From: Drosophila miranda
Lineage: Eukaryota; Arthropoda; Insecta; Diptera; Drosophilidae
NCBI RefSeq assembly: GCF_003369915.1
Contig: NC_046673.1
Coordinates: 6,308,001-6,372,000 of the forward strand
Reading direction: 5' to 3'
DNA: 64,000 nt
Of the stretch, positions 23,460 through 34,769 are shown piece after piece. The translations under genes were made by a program, and so were the position numbers. The notes beneath the pieces are model-generated. The model was not told the origin of the DNA. It made no database searches and was given only the letters and a program-made list of their open reading frames with translations. How positions within the stretch are numbered: position 1 is the first letter of the stretch; each line of letters begins with the position of its first letter.

Positions 23460-24722
23460 ATGGAGCGCCGATATTTAAAGAATCCGTTCCAAGATTTCAT
23501 TGGCGGCGAGAACACAGCATTCGCCAGTGATGAGGAACACATAAAAAATCTCATCTGTACCTACGTGGATACCATTTTGGAACATTGCCACCCCAACAAT
23601 GACGACGAGGACGACCGCGGAGATTTGTATGTGGGCAATGCCGGCATCGCCTTCATGTTCTGGAAGTTGGCCAGCTGCGAGCAGACGCGAGATCTCTACC
23701 CCCCAGCGCTGCAGCATGCATCCGCCTTCATTCGAAACGCCAAGGCGAATGCCGAGCGCTTTAAGAAACGGTCTGCCGAGCGCTACTCCTTTCTCTGTGG
23801 CAATGCTGGAATCTATGCCGTCTCCGCAGCTATATCACAGGCAGTCAAGGACACCGAGGAGCTGTCCAACGACTTGGCGAACTTTAAGTCGGGCATTCCT
23901 TCCAGCAAGGAGTTCATTCACACCAAGAACGGCTGCGATGAGGTGTTGGTGGGACGAGCCGGCTATCTCTCCGGCTGCTATTGGCTGAACGACGTTCTGC
24001 CCGATAAGAAAATTACCGACGACGACTTAATCTCCATTTGCCAGCTGATTGTGACAAGCGGTCGCGAGTATAGCAAGATGAACAATTCCCCCTTGCCGCT
24101 GATGTTTCAGTACCATGGAACAGAGTACTTGGGAGCTGCCCACGGACTGTGTGCTATTCTGCATATGCTGCTAGACAGTCCCTGGTTTCGCACAGTGCCA
24201 ATCTCGGCTCCGGCAGCCGAGTTGCGTGAAATCAAGCGCTCCATTGACTACTTTCTCGTGCTGCAGGACGCCGAAGGCAACTTTCCGGTGGCCCTAGAAG
24301 ACTTGCGGTCGGGAAGGGACAAGCGCCTAGTGCACTGGTGCCACGGCGCTCCGGGAGCTGTTTATATGTTAGCCAAGGCCTACTTGATATTTAAGGAGGA
24401 GAAGTACTTGACGTCCTTGCGCCGCTCGGCCGATTTGGTCTGGAAAAAGGGATTCCTTCGCAAAGGTCCTGGAATCTGTCACGGAGTTGCTGGCAACGGC
24501 TATGTGTTTCTGCTTCTATTCCGACTGACCAACGAAATGAAGTACCTGTACAGGGCGCACAAGTTTATGGAGCTACTGACCAACTCTGAGTTCAAGCAAA
24601 GGGCTCGAATCCCAGATAACCCACACAGCCTGTATGAGGGGGTGGCCGGCACCGTCTGCTTCTTGGTAGATATACTAGAACCGGAGCAGGCCTACTTTCC
24701 CTTCATGGATGTCTTTCACTAA
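23460..24722 (+). CDS. LanC-like protein (LANCL3-type)
   Basis: A single uninterrupted frame of 420 residues, the normal length of eukaryotic LanC-like proteins. The family's alpha/alpha-barrel signature repeats are visible: YVGNAGIAFMFWKL (~57-70), YSFLCGNAGIYAV (~109-121), LVGRAGYLSGC (~163-173), GAAHGLCAILHML (~225-237), HWCHGAPGAVYML (~292-304), GPGICHGVAGNGYVFLL (~337-353) and YEGVAGTVCFL (~392-402). The zinc ligands are all present: Cys294 and Cys340-His341. LanC-like proteins bind glutathione through zinc and add it to dehydrated Ser/Thr in damaged proteins (shown for mammalian LANCL1/2); LANCL3 is less studied. I recall the D. melanogaster LANCL3 homologue as CG2061. Start: first Met, at an insect-like context (GGCCATGG). 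Confidence 0.93.
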   Translation: MERRYLKNPFQDFIGGENTAFASDEEHIKNLICTYVDTILEHCHPNNDDEDDRGDLYVGNAGIAFMFWKLASCEQTRDLYPPALQHASAFIRNAKANAERFKKRSAERYSFLCGNAGIYAVSAAISQAVKDTEELSNDLANFKSGIPSSKEFIHTKNGCDEVLVGRAGYLSGCYWLNDVLPDKKITDDDLISICQLIVTSGREYSKMNNSPLPLMFQYHGTEYLGAAHGLCAILHMLLDSPWFRTVPISAPAAELREIKRSIDYFLVLQDAEGNFPVALEDLRSGRDKRLVHWCHGAPGAVYMLAKAYLIFKEEKYLTSLRRSADLVWKKGFLRKGPGICHGVAGNGYVFLLLFRLTNEMKYLYRAHKFMELLTNSEFKQRARIPDNPHSLYEGVAGTVCFLVDILEPEQAYFPFMDVFH

Positions 24723-26498
24723 GCTCCCAATATCCGAATACCTCAAGGCCAAGGACCCAGGTCCGCCTATGCTCAAAAAAGGCTTCCAAATCGGGAAGTT
24801 TATCATTATTTCTAGTCATTTCGCCTACTTTTATATTTTAGTTCTCTCGTTGCAAAACGCAAATGTAATTGCGTTATCCAAATCGGGGTGGACTGCAGTT
24901 TAGGGGGCCTTCGATCCACCAGTGAGCGCAGCAAATGCAGGAATGTTCTCAGTCATTCGCATATCAAAATTATTTTCGCTTTAAGCCAAACAATTAACAT
25001 AATGCATACAACTTATACACACAGATATTACATAAATATACATTATATTTATATACATATTATATACATATACTTGCGATGACATCTATATATATACACA
25101 GACACACGCATACGATTACTTACATGCATAATAGGCTTTATACCAACGAGTAACTCCCAAAGAGCTCCAAGTCTTTTGTCAATGAAAATCAAATAAATAA
25201 TTGTGCTATTTTATACAGATATTACAATCCTAAATAACTAGTATCTGGGTTGACTTTTGATAGGGTCAATAGGTTCAATAGCTTTATTGACAAGAGTAAT
25301 TTCGTCTGTCGGCAGATGCAGTATCGTCCAGAGCACTATGTATGTATATATATAACAACACCTAATAACCTCGGCCTCCATACCACGAGTTTTGTTTGCA
25401 TTACCAGCTACAGCAAAGCAAAAATAACAGCCCCACAAAAAAAACCGGTCGAAATACTACATAAACATATAGAAACAAGAAAGAATATTCGCTGGCAGCG
25501 GGGCCTAAAAGTGAGGGAGAATCGTCTCAGCCGAGCGTGGCGCGGTGGTGTTGGTGTCTCTGAGAGAGAGCAATGCGAGGATGCGCCCCCCAAAATGTAA
25601 TCCTCAAGGAAGTAAAGGAAGTGAGGAGTAAAAGGGAATTATAATTGGATCGTTTTCACAGCAGTGTGAGCGCTATTATGCTGAGGTGAGCAATATCCTA
25701 TTACGGCGTGGACCAGTTGATTATTTATCAAGGCGAGTTTATCAAGTATGCTACAAAGTTGAGGTGTTTTTTAATAATTACAGTCGCTAAAGGTGTGGAG
25801 TCTTCGGAAAAACACGTTTCATTATTGTAGCACTAGCTTAAAGTACAGTTTTAGATTTTTAAATCGAGTTTTAGTCGTGTATTTTAGATGCGTCTCGCAG
25901 AACAGATTGCATAGCGGTCTCGGATGTAGCAATTTTGGTTCGGTTTTGTTAGTTTTTACCATAACTTGATCCGTTCTTTATGAAATCACTCAGAACACAC
26001 CTAACACACCAATTTTCTCATTTATTTTCATTATTAATGGGCCTACTTCCTGCGATGCATTTTTTTTTTTTTCGATTTTTCGTCCTTTGAAAAAGACTTG
26101 CCATAACTTTCTCATAATAAGCACACTCTAATTGATTTTTGAGAATTTTTTCGATGTCCGGTCGCGACCACATCCCAAATAAAAAATGTTTCAATGTGAG
26201 TATCGTATTTAAGTGTCGCATTTTTTAAGAACGGCAATTTGAGTTATTTCAATTAAATTGTTTTCCTTAATCTAGTTAAATGAATATTTCTATTCTTGTT
26301 TTTAAATTTATGCTAAATTGAATAGAGATATGAGGAAAATTCAAATTCACCGTTTTCTTTGGCTTGTGCCGGAAGTATTAGTACCTGAAGTGTACATTTT
26401 TGGTGTGTCTTATTCAAGTGTCGGGGAGTGTACTTACAAGTTCGTTTTCAGCAGCTTCTTTGCTGATTTTTTGCAATCGTTTGTTAGTTCTTTTCTGG
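24723..26498. other. 3' untranslated and intergenic region
   Basis: LanC-like 3' UTR with an AATAAA at 25192-25197, TA-rich simple sequence at 25010-25090, then AT-rich DNA with no recognisable gene. Confidence 0.5.
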
Positions 26499-27425
26499 CT
26501 AAATGGTTATATATTTCGTTAGCGGCAAGTTCGCTTTGTCTAACGAATCCTGTTTTTGAGCTCTGACTAACACAGCATCCGCGATGTCCAGCGTTCGAGA
26601 CCGATTCCGACCAACCACATGAGCAGAAAATTTTCGAAGGTTGTTTTCGAAGTCCACAACGTCCTGCTTTCTGACCCTGCTCAGTGTTTGTGTTTTCTTT
26701 TGCTTCCGATTAAAGAAGTATTCAGTATATGCGATCTCATTTTCATTCCGGATTACTTCTCGCTCCAGCCTAGTGTCGCCTAGCCCCTCGCAGCTGATCA
26801 GCGTTTCGAGCACATCATTTATCTCTGTTTCACTGAGCTGTGCCACAAGGCCTGGTAAGCGAGATCTAAATGTCTCGATACGTTGGTCAACATGGTCAGC
26901 CGAATGCTTAGTCTCTGTAATAGCACAGGCCATCACGTTGTAGCCGGCGCATTTTTGTAGGCTCAGACTGTAGCCCAACTCTTGAGTGCGCAGCTGGTTG
27001 AAGAAGGGTTCTTTCACAATCTGCTCTACCAGATCCATCAGGCACTCCAATTTACGATCACTTGGTCCCATTTGATAGTAGTTTCTTACAATCGTATTCG
27101 TATCTTTGTGGTTTAAGGCTTTCGCCCGCAAATAATACGATCCAAGTGGTATCTGCACTAAGCTATTTTCCAGTGAGGATGGATTATTTAATTTTTGGCT
27201 ATTGAAAGTGGTAAGGACTAGTTGCATTGCCTCAAGTGCTTGTTCTTGTTTTCCTGTACGAGTCCTTGGACGCACATTTGACGCTTTTTGACGACTTTGG
27301 AGGAAATCACTTGAGCTGGATCTGGAGTGATTCATGATTCTTTTACCAAAAGAGGTAGTTTCTGGTTGTCCCTTGCCAGCTATATAGAGGCCATAGGATA
27401 GACCAGCTTAATACTCGCATACCTT
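26499..27425 (-). pseudogene. Broken nardilysin-type M16 metallopeptidase copy (C-terminal part)
   Basis: A 278-residue frame from 27335 to 26499 matches the C-terminal third of nardilysin-type M16C peptidases: IPLGSYYLRAKALNHKDTNT, YQMGPSDRKLECLMDLVEQI and LRTQELGYSL, then a region rich in charged helices. The normal 'EQLGY' has lost its Gln. Just upstream on the same strand (27340-27425) are further M16 pieces in other frames (LSYGLYIAGKG; DNQKLPLLVK), with a stop and frame shifts. The stretch normally between these pieces and the long frame is missing. The N-terminal zinc-binding half (HxxEH) is absent from the window. The retained frame could still be translated, but this looks like a decaying duplicate of a full-length gene elsewhere. 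Confidence 0.75.
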
Positions 27426-27499
27426 TCTCGTAATTAGTAATTGTATTTGTGTTTTGAATGCGTGCTAATGATTGAAGCCATTAGTAGGGTAGTTGACAT

Positions 27500-28140
27500 T
27501 GCTTCCAGTGCAATTGCCAGCACTTAGTGGAAGGGCGGCGGAAAGGAGTACTGCCTTATGGTTACCCTAGACACTAGGTGGACATTCAACACAGCTAGAA
27601 GGAGCTGCAACCTAAGGCTTTGATGGTTTCAACACACCCATGTACCTACAGCAGATGGGACAAAGCTACTTCAAGAGGAGGCTACTTTTTTACGCCACAG
27701 GATGCAGGAGGGAAAGGAGCAATACGAGGTACCTGGAGGAGTCCCGCAGGGGTCAGTGCTGGGCCCCCTACTGTGGAACGCAATGTACGACTCAGACTCC
27801 TCCACGGAGGTGGTGTACGTTGCGGATGGTGTAGCAGTTCTAGTGGTAGCAAACGACTTGTCCGTCTTGCCCGCATTCATCAGTGGCTGGTGCTGGTTGG
27901 GCTCCATTGGACTGGACCAATGCCCTCCAAACATCAAGCTACGCCCAGGGTATGGCAGCCACTCACCGCCTCTCTGCACTGGGCATAATCTGCGCCTTCC
28001 GGACCGTCTTGGACGAGGCAGTCCACGTGATCGCAACAGAGCCTCAGAAAGTGGCAATACCGCTGGGATACGGCCACTAAAGGACGATGACCCACCAACC
28101 CATCCCAACCATCGAGTGGCATCGGTGAGCTCTAAATGAG
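27500..28140 (+). mobile_element. Decayed non-LTR retrotransposon, reverse transcriptase region
   Basis: At 27720-27830 the plus strand encodes QYEVPGGVPQGSVLGPLLWN, the hallmark RT motif of jockey/R1-clade LINEs, followed by a corrupted catalytic box (YVADGV where the family has F/YADD). Then come HQWLVLVGLHW (family 'INQWM..GL'), RLSALGIICAFRTVLDEAV and VIA near 27960-28050, matching the thumb/C-terminal region. Frame changes between these pieces make it inactive. It abuts the nardilysin relic. Confidence 0.75.
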
Positions 28141-28803
28141 TGAGTCCACATAGTATTGTAACCAGAGCTCGAAAAATGGACAGAGAATAATGAAAAATGA
28201 TGCAGACTTGCTCACTCTCTCAACAGAACACGTATTTTTGTTACCCTCGTGTTTTCCGCCATATTCTGATCGGCGAGAGAAACACAGGCACGAAGAGACT
28301 TTAAAGAAGGGACTGTCCTTCTGCTCAGAAGCTAAGTATCAGCAATTACAATTTGTAAGCCCTGAATCTTTTGTTTTTCTCTAATTCCTAAATAAGCAGC
28401 ATGGATATGACACCTTTCCCACTTACTCATTGTTCGGTCAAACTCCTTTAAGGAACAAGTATTCAAATGACCCTCGTAAAATAGAGAGCCTACGCTCACT
28501 TTTTGTATTTACTCTCACCATAATTGTACTAAATTCACCACTGTATTCTCTCTCTTATGCCCAGTACTCAAGCACTAAGATTTGTAATAAAAGTTATTCC
28601 CTAATACTCAACTGGATCGATCGACTTTTCTCTTTCTTGTATAGACTTTGATTCGTTTGCAGAAAAAACTAACACACCCCCATCCGTGAATTAACATTAA
28701 TGCGGAAAACGCTCCGTGTACAAACACTCTTAAGTTACAGCTATTGTGACACGACGGTGGAAGTTACTTTAAAACCAAAACAAAAGGAAATATCAACTAA
28801 ACA
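28141..28803. other. Intergenic, nothing recognised
   Basis: AT-rich DNA with short open frames only and no repeat or gene that I recognise. Confidence 0.5.
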
Positions 28804-29135
28804 AAAACGAGGGGGAACGTTGTGACTTGCTGTTACGGCCGCAACTCTACATTTACGCCCGATACTCAGTCTATGGCTCTACTCCGCCAGACGGCGCACA
28901 CATTGCACGACGAAAATCAGTCAAAACGTGTCTTCGGGAGATGTGTAGCCACTACAAATTGATTTGTTCCTTCTAGCTATAATAACAATCCGATCTGATC
29001 CAGGCAATCTGCTAGACATGGTCATTCTCTATAATTCTGCGCTTTTGGTCCTCTTGTATCTTTAAAATTGCGGAGGCCACTGATTTTCGTCCGTTGTGGG
29101 AGTGGAAGGAGCTTGGCACAATTTTGAAACAAACT
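28804..29135 (-). repeat. DINE-1 tail-side fragment
   Basis: It starts with acgagggggaacgttgtga, then 'gcaactctacatttacgccc' and 'gatactcagtctatggctct', and continues through decayed inner modules to about 29130 (ttttcgtccgttgtgggag). The head half is missing and the transposase relic follows. Confidence 0.7.
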
Positions 29136-29485
29136 TGATTCAGTTTTAAACCGAATTCCATGCATCTAATTCCTGCATTCAAAGCGGAAATACCATATAC
29201 CAAGTATTCCTCTTCAAATCTTGAAAGTCCTTTTGTGTTTTTTTTTGTTTACACAAAGCTCATGTCAAGGTCGATTTAGTGTTTGTGAGATCGTTTATAA
29301 CTTTTCCATTAATCACAGTAAAAGAAAATTCATAATTCACAAAAATAGTTGTACCTTCCTTGATTTCCAGTGATCCCGGCCTTATATTTGCAATTTGATT
29401 CTTAGCAACATTTACAATGGACCCGTACATTCCTTGTCGTATAATATCGGGCGGCAATAGTGAGCAGACAAGGTCGAGGATTTTT
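29136..29485 (-). pseudogene. Transib/RAG1-core-like transposase relic
   Basis: The minus strand encodes, from 29480 down, IRPGSLEIKEGTTIFVNYEF, then INGKVINDLTNTKST, and after a stop and frame shift GISALNAGIRCMEFGLKLNQ. The order '(V)DGK(V)xNxLTxTxS' ... short gap ... 'FGLSxLHAxIRxxEx(L)L' is a conserved C-terminal pattern that I associate with Transib-type and RAG1-like cut-and-paste transposases. The cysteine pair normally between them is degraded. It is a fragment only, with no ends visible. The assignment rests on pattern memory, not an alignment. Confidence 0.45.
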
Positions 29486-31055
29486 CAATAGGTTTTTAGG
29501 TTTTTCTTGAAAAGTTAAACTTCACGAGTTTCAGAAAATGCTGAACGTTGCAAAGGAATATTCTAGTCAATATCCATTGATTAATAAAAATAAAATAATA
29601 TACAAGTGGAGTGTAAACTATTTATTGTTGGCTTAAATATTAACCAATCGAGCTGTAATTGTAGGTGCTGGATTATACATATATCAATATTCTAGATCAT
29701 TAAACAAAAATTCAATCCACATTGAGCTCAAGTCGGCACCTCTAAGCGTTGTCGAATCGGGCTAGAACTTTTCATTTTATTATATTATACCAAAAGTAAC
29801 ATTTCAGACCCTCAGACATTTGATTCCGACGCATTTTGTTTCGCCAATACAAATAAACGCAGCGATATTATACATAAGTACAATATATATGTACAAATAG
29901 GTATATTTTTCATATGGAGCTGCTTTCTTCTGTGCGTTGCAAGTTACAAATTTAATAAGCTCTTCAAGGGTATAAAAAACGTAATGTTTGACATGAGACA
30001 ATACATATGTATATGCATGTATGTATGTAAAAATTGTTATAAATGATATCAGGGATTAAGGCTTAGTTTGTTGGCGTAATTAAATGTTTTTCCCAGACTG
30101 TAATAACCCAAACTGCCTGCAGAGTTGCGATTAATTGTGTACGAAAGCCGGAGCCTATCAGGTGCCTGCTGGGCTGTCGGCTCATATATCAACATATATA
30201 TTATATTACCTAGTATATCAAAACGTTATAAACACGCCTATAGCTGTTGGTCGGGCCGGGTGGTTGACTGGTAGGAGTGGGGAATTCGTAACATGTGTCA
30301 TGAAGAGGGCAGTGTTCACCGTAACCACCCGCTCATCCATATCAGAAACGAAGCACAACGATTAGCACGAAAGTGCATTCAATGCAAAATTGAACAAACC
30401 AGTTTAATCTCTATGAGATGGTGGCCAGATTTTACAACAATTTTGATGAGCTGTATAGAATCACAATAGCTTACAGTTGGTTGGATTTCCTTCTACTGTC
30501 CCCAGAAACAAAGCAGATCCTCTTTTTATATCCAGTATTTAATAAAGGCGGGTGTATTGTAAATTCGTGTAATTGTACATACATTTAACAGTCAGAAGGA
30601 AGCGTTTTATAGAAATAGACAGACAAGAATATACAAATATAATACCTGCACCAATGGTAAACAAAATAAATACATGGCTCTACCCCAACATTATATACAT
30701 AGATTTCTGCAATAAAAATTATATTTTCACAATCGGTTTTCGATCGATTTAGCGGAAATAAAATTTAAAGAAAGCCTATAGACCTATAGGGGACAGTCGC
30801 GGTTACACGGTCCGAACCAAACGACGAAAGTAAGTTTCTGCTAATCAGTATGCTCGAAGCGAGGAGGGAAGGGATAGCTGATCTGGTATCTGTCATTTCA
30901 GCTCAGAGAGCCCGAGTTCCATTCAGTTTTTGCGGTCAATGAAGTGCTTGAAGTTTTGGCCGTTCAGTTGCTTTATCGACAGCACTTGGGTTGGGTGGAC
31001 TAATTGAACTGTTTTGCGGTTTTTGTTGATTAAAGCACTTGTGACCAAGCAAAAA
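29486..31055. other. Intergenic region upstream of the 5'-nucleotidase gene
   Basis: AT-rich; no gene recognised. The right end (about 30780-31055) is GC-richer and presumably holds the 5'-nucleotidase promoter and leader. No exact DRE or Motif 1 site is evident. Confidence 0.5.
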
Positions 31056-33466
31056 ATGCAGTTCATGTTCATCCGACTGATGGGATCAGTGATGATCCTG
31101 GCACTTGCGACGATTCCTGGAATGGACGCTGCCGATAAAGGATTCCCACTTTCCCTAATACACATAAACGACTTCCATGCCAGGTAAGGCATAGCAGGGC
31201 CAAGCCAAGAGCCTTATAAAATTCAATCAAGTTTATGGCGCCTCACATCAATGCCACAATCGCTGAGGTGGCCGTTAAGTACGGCAATCCATGCCCGCGG
31301 CTTATCGAAAACAGTTCCCGCACTCATAAGAACCAGGCTGATACCGATACTGATTCTGATAACGATAAGGCCATGACGAAGATAGCTGATCCGAGTCCCA
31401 GCACCAGCCCAGTCACGAGTGGATTCTAACCCCGATTACGATCTGCAGATTCGAGCCCACGGACACCAGCGGCGGCGTCTGCGACAGCGGCGAGGAGTGC
31501 ATCGGTGGCTATGCCCGCACCGTCTACACTGTGAAGCGCCTTCTCGAGGAGCAGAAGGACTTCAACCCGATCTACATAAATGCGGGCGATAGCTTTCAGG
31601 GTACGCTCTGGTACAATATTGGCCGCTGGAACGTCACCCAAGAGTTCCTCAATATGCTGCCGGCCGACGTCATGGTGAGTAGGAGCGGAGGACACTAAAC
31701 GTTTTCGGAGCCCCAAGTCTAACAGAAAACTGGCTCGAATACCAGAGTAATTTGGCTACTGACTAGTTTTATTAACGATGAATCCATTTCAGACGCTAGG
31801 CAACCATGAGTTCGACAACGGGGTCGAGGGCGTCGTGCCCTTCCTAGAGACCATTGACACGAACATGCTGGTGGCCAACATGGACTGCGCTCACGAGCCC
31901 ACCATGGAAGGTTTGTACAACAAGTCGATGATCATCGAGCGGGCAGGTCGCAAGATTGGACTGATTGGCGTCATCCTGGAGACTACATACGTGAGTAGTA
32001 GATCCACTTACATATGCTCTATGGCCGACCACGACTGAGTTTCGTTCCTATTTAGGACCTGGCTAACACAGGCAAGTTGAACTTCCGTAACGAGAGCGAC
32101 ACTATTCGAGAAGAGGCGCAGCTGCTAAAGGCCCAGGGGGCCAACATCATCATCGTGATCTCGCACTGCGGCTACGAAGTAGACAAGGAGATAGCGGCTA
32201 ACGCCGGTGACTGGATCGATGTAATTGTCGGCTCCCACTCGCACACCTTCCTGTACACGGGCGACCCGCCGGGTCCACATAGACCAGCAGGTGACTATCC
32301 CACCGAAGTCATTCACAGCTCCGGACACCGCGTGCTCATCGTCCAGGCATCGGCCTACGCCAGATACGTGGGCAATCTAACCGTCTATTTTGACGACAAC
32401 GGCGACGTCCTGGACTTCGAGGGTGCCCCTCTTTACATGGGATCGGAGGTACCGGAAGGTGAGTATGGGGCTAAAGCTGGGGGTATATCGCGCTCCGCAA
32501 AAGCCCGGGACTGATCCCCGGCCAATTCTTCCGGGCGTTGTGCTTTGTGTTCGCCGTAGATGAGGCCGTGCGTGATGCTATTGAACCTTGGAAAGAGCTC
32601 ATAGATATGCAGGGTAAGGTCGCTATTGGCACCACCAAGGTGGATTTGACCAAGGACAACTGTGGTGAAGGCGAGTGCAACCTAGGCAGCTTTTTCTGCG
32701 ACGCCATGGTGCATTCGGTAAGTTGAAGTCTCAGCTCAGCGCCGTACTCGAATTACACCTCCCCCTCACACTTTTCAGTTCATCGGACTCTCGCCCTTCG
32801 ATCAGAAGTCCTGGACAAACGTGTCCGCGGGACTCATGAACATTGGTGGTCTGCGGGTGAAGCTCTCCCGGGGCAGTGAGTACATTGGGATGGCCATTGT
32901 CCATTGTCCATTGATCGTGAGTTGACTACATTTCCTCCATACAGATCTCACCTACGCCCACCTGGTCAGCATGTCCCCGTTCGAGAACACGCTAGTGGCT
33001 TACAACATTCCTGGCAGCACGCTCGTCGCGGCTCTGGAGCACGCGGTGAGCAAGATTGACCTAGAGAACGGGGTGACCAGCTCCTACATTAACCTGCAGT
33101 TCTCGGGCATTAAAGTCAAGTACGACTACACCAAGCCCGTATCTTCGCGAGTCGTTTCCGTCCACGTTCGCTGCGCTGACTGTGAGGTCCCCGTTTACGA
33201 GCCCCTGGATCCCTACAAGCTCTACCGTGTTACCTCGCCCGACTTTCTACAACAGGGGGGTGATGGCTTCACCATGCTGGCAGCGGCCACAGACATCCAG
33301 TGCGTCCGAATCTCTGAATCTCTATCCAATTACACTGATCCAATCTGTTCGTTTACTCTTTCGTTGCAGGCGGGGCGTTACGGACTTGGATGCCTTGATC
33401 ACTTACACGGCCCACCTTGACCCCATCTACGTAGGTCTCGAGGGACGCATCACTGTGCTCAACTGA
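31056..33466 (+). CDS. Secreted 5'-nucleotidase (metallophosphatase family), complete
   Basis: Eight exons (31056-31183, 31449-31674, 31793-31990, 32056-32458, 32560-32717, 32779-32875, 32945-33299, 33370-33466) splice in phase to 553 residues. A signal peptide (~1-25) precedes the catalytic N-domain with all metal ligands: HINDFHAR (Asp39, His41), INAGDSFQGT, LGNHEFDNG, ISHCG and GSHSH. The C-domain has the substrate-binding Asn and Arg as MNIGGLR, where CD73-type enzymes have NGGGIR, so one Gly is Ile. It also has LAAATDIQ and the closing VGLEGRI. The reaction is hydrolysis of extracellular nucleoside monophosphates (or nucleotides, if apyrase-like) to nucleosides. No hydrophobic GPI-anchor tail follows GLEGRITVLN, so the product is probably secreted. 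It belongs to a multi-gene family in flies; I do not assign a specific orthologue. Confidence 0.9.
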
Positions 33467-33567
33467 AGCTTTCCGAGGGCAGAAAAATCTGTAATTGATA
33501 GCAAGAGATTTATTTAATTTATCACAATATATATATTTTTTTTTACAAATTTACAACAAAGGTTTTT

Positions 33568-34671
33568 TATACCCGATACTCAAAATGAGTATTGGGGTAT
33601 ATTAGATTTGTGGTGAAAGTGGATGTGTGTAACGTCCAGAAGGAATCGTTTCCGACCCCATAAAGTATATATATTCTTGATCAGCATCAATAGCCGAGTC
33701 GATTGAGCCCTGTCCGTCTGTCCGTCCGTCCGTCTGTCCGTCTGTCCGTCCCCTTCAGCGCCTAGTGCTCAAAGACTATAAGAGCTAGAGCAACGATGTT
33801 TTGGATCCAGACTTCTGTGATATGTCACTGCTACAAAAATATTTCAAAACTTCGCCCCGCCCACTTCCGCCCCCACAAAAGACGAAAATCTGTGGCATCC
33901 ACAATTTTAAAGATATGAGAAAACCAAAAACGTAGAATTGTAGAGAATGACCATATATTTAAGACTGCGGAATCTGAATTGGATCGTATTATTATTATAG
34001 CCAGCATCAAGAAAACAATTTCATTTTTTCTCGCCCTGTCTCTCTCTAACACACACGTAGCATAGGCGGCTTTGCTTAGAGTAAAACAGTAGCGCCTAGA
34101 TCTCAGAGACTACAAAAGCTAGAGCAACCAAATTTGGTATCCACACTCCTAATATATCGGACCGAGACGAGTTTGTTTCAAAATTTCGCCACACCCCCTT
34201 CCGCCCCCGCAAAGGATGAAAATCTGGAGATATTCACAAATCTCAGAGACTATTCTGGCTAGAGTAACCAAATTTAGTATCCGCACTCCTGTTAGATCTC
34301 ACTATAAAACGTGTATCTCAAAATTTCGCCCCACCCCCTTCCGCCCACACAAAGGAAGAAAATCTGTTGCATCCACAATATTGCACATTCGAGAAAACTA
34401 AAAACGCAGAATCATAGATAATGACCATATCTATCAGATTGCTGAATCAGATCAGATCATTTTTATAGCCAAAGGGAACAAATCAATTTGCACTGGCTAC
34501 GCAGCGCCCGACGTCACGCTCAGACTGATTTTCTGTATCTCTCGCATGCACTCTTCGTCGTGTCGCTTAATATAAGCGGCGTCTGCCGGAGGAGAGCCAT
34601 ACTGACTTAGTATCGGGTATAACCGTAGAGTTGCGGTGTCCGCAGCAACTCACCACGTTCCCCCTCGTTTA
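33568..34671 (+). mobile_element. Near-complete DINE-1/INE-1-type element, copy F
   Basis: Inserted ~100 bases after the 5'-nucleotidase stop codon. It has both ends (TATACCCGATACTCAAAATG at the head; acgttccccctcgttt at the tail) and three inner modules. It is nearly identical in layout to copy A. The second 5'-nucleotidase exon block begins ~100 bases past its end. Confidence 0.87.
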
Positions 34672-34769
34672 TTCTTTAAATTCTTAATATTTCTTAATAT
34701 TGAAACAAAATAAAGCTGCTTATATCATATGCTTCTAAATGATATGACATAATTTGGCTTGATTTCAAG

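Noticed and set aside
27671-28108. 145-codon minus-strand frame
   Set aside because: Antisense to the reverse transcriptase relic, which carries the recognisable GVPQGSVLGPLLWN motif.
31235-31429. 64-codon frame in intron 1 of the 5'-nucleotidase
   Set aside because: The spliced product needs exon 1 joined to 31449 in phase; this frame adds Asp/Ser/Thr-rich sequence not found in the family.
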